Shown: piece by piece, positions 60,027-64,000 of the stretch
How positions within the stretch are numbered: the stretch's first letter is position 1
Layout: each line of letters begins with the position of its first letter
Assembly (NCBI RefSeq): GCF_003604215.1
Contig: NZ_QXGS01000008.1
Coordinates: 1-64,000, forward strand
DNA length: 64,000 bases
From: Teichococcus vastitatis
GTDB taxonomy: Bacteria > Pseudomonadota > Alphaproteobacteria > Acetobacterales > Acetobacteraceae
Direction: 5' to 3'
Translations under genes and position numbers: made by a program
Notes under the pieces: model-generated
What the model was told of the DNA's origin: nothing
Seen by the model: only the letters and a program-made list of their open reading frames with translations
Databases searched by the model: none

Positions 60027-60911
60027 TCAGGCCAGGGCGCTGCCCTTCGGCTTCACCGGAATGCGCAGGTAGCTGACGCCGTTGGCCTCGGCCGGGGGAA
60101 ACCGGCCGGCGCGGATGTTCACCTGGATGGAAGGCAGCAGCAGGGCCGGGGCCGACAAGGTGCTGTCGCGCGCCTGGCGCAGCGCCACGAATTCATCTTC
60201 CGTGACGCCGTCTCGCACATGCTTGTTGGCGGCCCGCTGCTCGGCCACCGTGCTTTCCCAGGCATAGTGGTCGCGCCCGGGGGCCTTGTAGTCGTGGCAC
60301 ATGAACAACCGGGTGTCCGGCGGCAGCGCGAGCAGGCGGCGGATCGAGCGGAACAGGTGCCGCGCATCGCCGCCAGGGAAATCCGCCCGTGCCGTGCCGT
60401 AATCCGGCATGAACAGGCTGTCGCCGACAAACACGGCGTTGCCGATGCGGTAGGCCACGTCGGCCGGCGTGTGACCCGGAACATGCAGCACCTCGACGCC
60501 GAGTCCGCCAATCGCGAAATGCTCTCCGTCATGGAACAGGTGGTCGAAATCACCGCCCTCCGGCTTGACGTCGGCGGCATCGAACATCGGCCGGAAGATC
60601 CGCTGCACGTCGCGGATGTGCTCGCCGATGCCGATGCGGGCGCCGGTGCGTTGCTTGATGAAGGGCGCGCCCGACAGGTGATCGGCATGGGCATGGGTTT
60701 CGAGCACCCATTCCACGCTCAGCCGGTCCGCCGCCGCGGCGGCGAGGATGGCCTCGACCGAGCGCGTATCCACCTCGCCCGAGCCGGCATCGTAATCCAG
60801 CACCGGGTCGATCACGGCGGCGCGGCGGCTGACGGGATCGGACACGAGGTAGCTGACCGTGTGGGTCGGCTCATCGAAGAAGGCACGGATCACGGGGCCG
60901 GGCGTGGTCAT
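60027..60911 (-). CDS. Metallo-beta-lactamase-fold hydrolase, persulfide-dioxygenase-like (ETHE1/Blh)
   Basis: Cytoplasmic protein of 294 residues. The metal site is THAHADHLSGAPF (His73, His75, Asp77, His78), followed by LHVPGHTPADVAYRIG, FVGDSLFMPDYGTARADFPG and FMCHDYKAPGRDH. The phrases PDYGTARADFPGGDA and CHDYKAPGRDHYAWES are characteristic of Blh/ETHE1-like enzymes that oxidise glutathione persulfide with a mononuclear iron. It is divergent from a BigR-like ArsR gene across an AT-rich gap, the standard bigR/blh arrangement for sulfide detoxification. Confidence 0.9.
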   Translation of the reverse strand: MTTPGPVIRAFFDEPTHTVSYLVSDPVSRRAAVIDPVLDYDAGSGEVDTRSVEAILAAAAADRLSVEWVLETHAHADHLSGAPFIKQRTGARIGIGEHIRDVQRIFRPMFDAADVKPEGGDFDHLFHDGEHFAIGGLGVEVLHVPGHTPADVAYRIGNAVFVGDSLFMPDYGTARADFPGGDARHLFRSIRRLLALPPDTRLFMCHDYKAPGRDHYAWESTVAEQRAANKHVRDGVTEDEFVALRQARDSTLSAPALLLPSIQVNIRAGRFPPAEANGVSYLRIPVKPKGSALA

Positions 60912-60956
60912 CGCGAACTCCCTTGGGGTTGAACAGGGGCTTTCGTCTTGAACCGG

Positions 60957-60985
60957 AACATAAGTAAACTCTAAATTAGCGTCAA
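60957..60985. promoter_or_regulatory. AT-rich operator/promoter region between blh-like and bigR-like genes
   Basis: The stretch ACATAAGTAAACTCTAAATT and the bases after it stand out as AT-rich in a GC-rich background and lie between the two divergent starts. BigR-type repressors bind AT-rich sites of this kind. No perfect dyad is present; TAAGTAAA and CTAAATTA may be imperfect half-sites. Confidence 0.55.
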
Positions 60986-61016
60986 CGTCATCGCGGATGC
61001 GGCAATGGAGGCGGCG

Positions 61017-61328
61017 ATGTTGGCCGATCCCGGGCGCCTGGAACAGAAGGCCGGCGAGGCGGCGCGGATGCTGCGCCTGCTGGCGAACGAGAAGCGGCTG
61101 CTGATCCTGTGCCTCCTGGCCACGAAGGAGGAGATGGATGTCACCGCCATGGCCCAGGCTGTTGGCCTCAGCCAGTCCGCCCTGTCCCAACACCTGGCCA
61201 AGCTGCGCGATGATGGAATCGTCACCTTCCAGCGGGCAAGCCAGACGCTGCACTACCGCCTCCAGGACCCCCGCGCCGCGCGGCTGCTGGACACCCTGGC
61301 GGAGATCTTCTGCACCCCGGGCGGCTGA
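61017..61328 (+). CDS. bigR: ArsR-family persulfide-responsive regulator (BigR/SqrR-like)
   Basis: Winged-helix regulator of 103 residues from ATG 61017, which has GGAGG 5 bases upstream (an ATG at 61005 is less well placed). The recognition region is VGLSQSALSQHLAKLRDDGI. Two cysteines, Cys32 (LILCLLAT) and Cys99 (EIFCTPGG), are spaced like the redox pair of BigR (Cys42/Cys108), which form a di- or polysulfide bond on exposure to persulfides. It is divergent from the persulfide-dioxygenase-like gene, which it probably represses. Confidence 0.9.
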   Translation: MLADPGRLEQKAGEAARMLRLLANEKRLLILCLLATKEEMDVTAMAQAVGLSQSALSQHLAKLRDDGIVTFQRASQTLHYRLQDPRAARLLDTLAEIFCTPGG

Positions 61329-61442
61329 GACCGCCGGCCTTCCCCGGGCCTTGCCCCGCTTGCGCTTCAATTGCGCGACAGGGTGACGAAGCCCATCGAC
61401 CCAACCAGGCGTTTACTTCCCAGTGCCGCAAGGAGCTTGCCG

Positions 61443-61604
61443 ATGTTGGTGCAGCATTATCGCGACCTGGGCCGCCGCGAGGAGGAACAGGTGTCAGGGC
61501 TCCGCTGGACGATCATCGGCCTGGTGGTGTTGCTGCTGTGGTGCGGCGCTGCTGCCCTGGGTGTGTTCGTGGTGGGGTTGTTGTGGTTTTCCGGTGCGTC
61601 GTGA
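61443..61604 (+). CDS. Small single-pass membrane protein, unknown
   Basis: A 53-residue protein from ATG 61443 with AAGGAG 8 bases upstream. A charged N-terminus (HYRDLGRREEEQ) is followed by one long hydrophobic helix (WTIIGLVVLLLWCGAAALGV, then FVVGLLWF). No family is recognised. It follows the bigR-like gene by 114 bases. The good ribosome binding site supports it; its function is unknown. Confidence 0.55.
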   Translation: MLVQHYRDLGRREEEQVSGLRWTIIGLVVLLLWCGAAALGVFVVGLLWFSGAS

Positions 61605-61764
61605 CGGACCGCCACCCGTGGTGGTGAACACCGGTTCCAGCCGGATCCAAACAGGGAGCGCGAGGCTGGCGCGAGGCGGATCTGGCCCCGCCAAGCGCAG
61701 ATCAGGGGCCTGACCCCGGCGTGCAGCCGTCCGCTTCCCCAGGCCGCCGGCCTGGCGGCCGTGT

Positions 61765-62268
61765 TCAGTCGCCGTCATCGATGCGCTGCACCGGATCACC
61801 GGATTGCACGGTGCCGCCCACCAGGATCCGGGCCGTCACGCCGCCATGCCCGCGCACGGCGTTGTAACCGCCCGGGCCGAGGATCTCCTCCATCCGGGAG
61901 CAGGGCTGGCATTCCCCGGTGACCTCCAGCACGGCGGCGCCGACACGAATGCGCCGGTTCTTCAGCGCCAGCAGGTTGACCCCGGACACCAGGATGTTCC
62001 GCCGCAGCTGCTCCGGCCCGACGGCATCCCGGCCCAGGAAGCTGGCGATGGCCGCGAGGTTCTCGGTGCCGACCAGCGTCACCTGCCGTGCCCGCTGGGT
62101 CCGGCTGTGGTAATGATCGCTCGGCAGCCCCGCCTCGGGGTCGAGCATGATCGCCCCCTGGCTGAGCATCGGTTGCCGCCGGGCCGGGCGAACGCCGATC
62201 CAGCAGACCCGGCCCGGCCGCGCAGGGGCCGACAGCAAGCGTGACAAGGGGGAAAGAGGATGGATCAA
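61765..62268 (-). CDS. MOSC-domain protein (YiiM-like)
   Basis: A 167-residue protein with a MOSC beta-barrel, the sulfur-carrier domain of molybdenum-cofactor sulfurases. Key features are PGRVCWIGVRP near the start, GLPSDHYHSRTQRARQVTLV, then RRNILVSGVNLLALKNRRIR. The MOSC cysteine motif is in VTGECQPCSRMEEILGPGGY, followed by AVRGHGGVTARILVGG. It starts at a TTG. Family members reduce N-hydroxylated compounds or handle Moco; the exact role here is open. Confidence 0.85.
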   Translation of the reverse strand: MIHPLSPLSRLLSAPARPGRVCWIGVRPARRQPMLSQGAIMLDPEAGLPSDHYHSRTQRARQVTLVGTENLAAIASFLGRDAVGPEQLRRNILVSGVNLLALKNRRIRVGAAVLEVTGECQPCSRMEEILGPGGYNAVRGHGGVTARILVGGTVQSGDPVQRIDDGD

Positions 62269-62413
62269 GGCGGGTCCCGTTCCGGCATCTCACGCTGGCG
62301 GCTGCCGCCGGCCTCGGCCACCCGGACACTGCGCCTTGCCACACGGCACGACGCACCCGGCTGCGGAACATTGCGTGTTCGCCCCGGTTCGCCTTTACCG
62401 CCAGATGGTGTCC

Positions 62414-63253
62414 TCAGAAGGTTTTTTGCAAGCCAAACAGGCAACGGAAATCAGTGTCGCTGTCGCCGACGCCGATGCCGGCGCCGCCGGCCAGGATGAA
62501 GCCGCCTCCCAGCTTCTGGCGAACGCCGAGTTCGATCAGCTGGCTGGCCTTGCCGGGCTCGGAATCCTGTTCCCGCGCATAGCCGACAAAGACGCCGGTC
62601 TTGCGCGCCACCGGCACCGCGAGGGCGACGGATGCCGCGTAGCGGTTTGAACGCTCGTTCTCACCCTGGTCCAGGGCATGGAACCACAGGATGTTGCCGT
62701 GCAGCACCGGTGTATCTGCGCCACGGGCGAGCGGCTGCGCGACCAGCAGGCCCAGCGCCGTTTCCGACGGCTCATGGCCTGGCCCGAAGGGTGCGGAAAT
62801 GCCGCCGAGCACCGTCAGCGCCGGCCGCAGCCCCTGTTGCCGCAGAACGTTCCATTTCAGGCTGAACTCGGCCTCGCCCGTTTTCGCCGGCTCGGCATTG
62901 CCGAAGGCGTAGAACAATCCGAGGCTGGCGGACAGGCCGTGGCCGAGCCCGATCTCCGCTTCCAGACCAGGGGTGGTCAGATCCCGACCGCTGGCGGCGT
63001 CATCCCCGTCCTCGCGCGACGCGCGCAGCCGGCTGTACCCGGCGCCCAGCCGCAGTTCGGCCTCGCCACGCTCCGCCACGCCGGCGCCTTCCAGGCTGAC
63101 CGGGAAGCCCTGGTCCACCTGGACGCGCTCATCCTCCGAGGGCGCCGAAGCCGTGTCGTCGGGCTGGGTTTCCGCTGCGGCCGGCTCCGCTGCGAGCAGG
63201 AGGCCGCCGGCCACGCAGCACAGCACGCCGAAGGCGCGAAGCGAATCGGCCAT
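62414..63253 (-). CDS. Outer-membrane beta-barrel protein (phenol MetA-like/transporter family)
   Basis: A 279-residue protein from ATG 63253, with GGAG upstream. It has a signal peptide (FGVLCCVAGGLLLAAEPAAA, after a short n-region), then alternating beta-strand segments (AELRLGAGYSRLRASRED, LEAEIGLGHGLSASLGLFYA, GVFVGYAREQ). The C-terminus ends in Phe (RCLFGLQKTF), the usual barrel-assembly signal. The length and the phrases around LSLGLFYAFGN-type strands fit a small barrel of the phenol-degradation MetA-like group. The substrate is unknown. Confidence 0.75.
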   Translation of the reverse strand: MADSLRAFGVLCCVAGGLLLAAEPAAAETQPDDTASAPSEDERVQVDQGFPVSLEGAGVAERGEAELRLGAGYSRLRASREDGDDAASGRDLTTPGLEAEIGLGHGLSASLGLFYAFGNAEPAKTGEAEFSLKWNVLRQQGLRPALTVLGGISAPFGPGHEPSETALGLLVAQPLARGADTPVLHGNILWFHALDQGENERSNRYAASVALAVPVARKTGVFVGYAREQDSEPGKASQLIELGVRQKLGGGFILAGGAGIGVGDSDTDFRCLFGLQKTF

Positions 63254-63439
63254 GGTGCGGCTTTCTCCTGTGGTCCGGCGGATTGAGGCCATGCAGGCTG
63301 AAGCCTGTCAATATGTGCGGGGCCGCGCCGGCTCCGCCGCTGCGGCGGCTGTTTGCGCGGTGAGGCACCGCCTGCCGATGTTCCGCAACCAGTCGGTAAC
63401 CTGGCCGCGGTGAACTGGCGTTCCTTCGGAAGGCGCGTC

Positions 63440-64000
63440 ATGTCCGCAACACCTTGCTCCCGTTCCCGACCTGACGACGCGCCAGCGGAAGGCGCGGCCT
63501 TCGATTCCCTGCTCAACAGCGACACCGCCGGCTTCGCCGAGGTGGATCTCGGCACCGGCCGCTTTCTGCGCGTGAACAGCCGCTTCTGCGCCATGACCGG
63601 CCGCAGCGCCGCCGAGCTGCTCGACGGTCGCGGGCCGTCGCATGTGGTGCATCCGGCGGACCGCGCGGCGGATCGTGCCCTGTGGCGCGAGGGCGCGAGC
63701 AGCGGCCGCTTCCGCGAGGCGGAGAAACGCTACCTGCATCCGGACGGCACGGTGGTGTGGGCGCGGCTCAGCGTTGCGGTGCTGGTGCGCTGGGCGGATG
63801 GGCGGCCGCGGCGCTGCGTCGCCATCGTGCAGGACGTCACCGCCGCGCACCGCACGCTAGAACGGCTGCATGCCAGCGAGAGCCTGCTGCGGCTGACGAT
63901 GGATGTCGGCCGCATCGGCAGCTTTCGGCATGATTTCACCACCGACCAGGTGCAATGCTGTGCCGGGACGCGGGCGCTGTATGGCCTGCCGCAGGGGGAG
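63440..64000 (+). CDS. PAS-domain sensor protein, N-terminal part (cut by window edge)
   Basis: The first 187 residues of a larger protein. GGAAGG lies about 8 bases before ATG 63440. A PAS/PAC unit covers about residues 20-140: FDSLLNSDTAGFAEVDLGTG, FLRVNSRFCAMTGRSAAELL, YLHPDGTVVWARLSVAVLVR, then VAIVQDVTAAHRTLERLHAS. A second PAS domain begins at about residue 148 (LLRLTMDVGRIGSFRHDFTT). No signal peptide or membrane helix is seen. The rest is off the window; a histidine kinase or diguanylate cyclase output is likely for this layout. Confidence 0.8.
   Translation, partial: MSATPCSRSRPDDAPAEGAAFDSLLNSDTAGFAEVDLGTGRFLRVNSRFCAMTGRSAAELLDGRGPSHVVHPADRAADRALWREGASSGRFREAEKRYLHPDGTVVWARLSVAVLVRWADGRPRRCVAIVQDVTAAHRTLERLHASESLLRLTMDVGRIGSFRHDFTTDQVQCCAGTRALYGLPQGE

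Noticed and set aside
61633..61720. Overlapping inverted repeats (GATCTG/CAGATC, TCAGG/CCTGA) after the small membrane protein gene
   Set aside because: Arms are short and compete with each other, with no T-run; not strong enough to call a terminator.
1..64000. CRISPR arrays, tRNA or rRNA genes, insertion sequences, integrases, toxin-antitoxin or phage-defence genes
   Set aside because: No regularly spaced repeats, cloverleaf-like segments, transposase motifs or defence domains were recognised on reading both strands.

Overview
The window is very GC-rich DNA from a Gram-negative bacterium. The many Bug/TctC-type binding proteins with twin-arginine-like signals, the tripartite tricarboxylate transporter, PaoABC, PCuAC/Sco and PhnDCE genes fit an alphaproteobacterium, most likely Acetobacteraceae (Roseomonas-like). 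That placement is inference from gene content. No rRNA, tRNA, insertion sequence, prophage or CRISPR array was seen. It reads as chromosomal or large-replicon accessory DNA made of small catabolic and transport operons, each with a local regulator.

Layout. 1-4.3 kb: a broken acyltransferase gene, an MFS exporter coupled to chromate transporter chrA, and an ArsR regulator with a palindromic operator facing a frameshifted DUF6428 gene. 4.3-15.7 kb (all minus strand): two adjacent phosphonate-type operons. One is phnD-phnC-phnE-methyltransferase-phnF, preceded by a perfect 18-bp palindrome. The other is a phosphonate monoester hydrolase (PMH) translationally coupled to a five-gene peptide-type ABC importer. 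No C-P lyase genes are present. 16-22 kb: iclR divergent from tctC-tctB-tctA-lyase-CoA transferase, which looks like a complete uptake, CoA activation and cleavage route for a branched acid. 22.4-30 kb: an orphan Bug protein and an amidohydrolase, then two frameshifted pseudogenes (class II aldolase, GntR), then a GntR regulator with a perfect operator facing an enoyl-CoA hydratase/Bug/SDR operon.

30-40.9 kb: LysR with a dehalogenase-like hydrolase, a chemoreceptor, peptidase T, small proteins, a GNAT acetyltransferase, an amino-acid-binding protein with a MetC-like lyase, and a LysR. 41-45.6 kb: one minus-strand run of DUF2946, Sco, PCuAC and a FecBDE-like ABC transporter, suggesting metal (probably copper) acquisition. 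45.7-48.4 kb: Bug, a GntR/UTRA regulator with its own operator, and an amidohydrolase. 48.5-54.5 kb: SRAP (HMCES/YedK) protein, a metallo-hydrolase, and paoABC. 54.6-59.9 kb: a NepI-like exporter, a LysR, and a set of two hydroxynitrile-lyase-like cupins, a double carboxymuconolactone-decarboxylase-like protein and a cyclophilin-like protein. The nepI/lysR promoter region is partly duplicated upstream of the second cupin, which has lost its C-terminal tail to a TGG-to-TGA-type stop. 60-64 kb: persulfide-dioxygenase-like hydrolase facing a BigR-like ArsR, a small membrane protein, a MOSC protein, an outer-membrane protein, and the start of a PAS sensor cut by the window edge.

Most operons show 1-4 base stop/start overlaps, so translational coupling is the rule. 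Decay is concentrated in four places: the left edge, the DUF6428 gene, 24.5-25.8 kb, and the 59.4 kb cupin.
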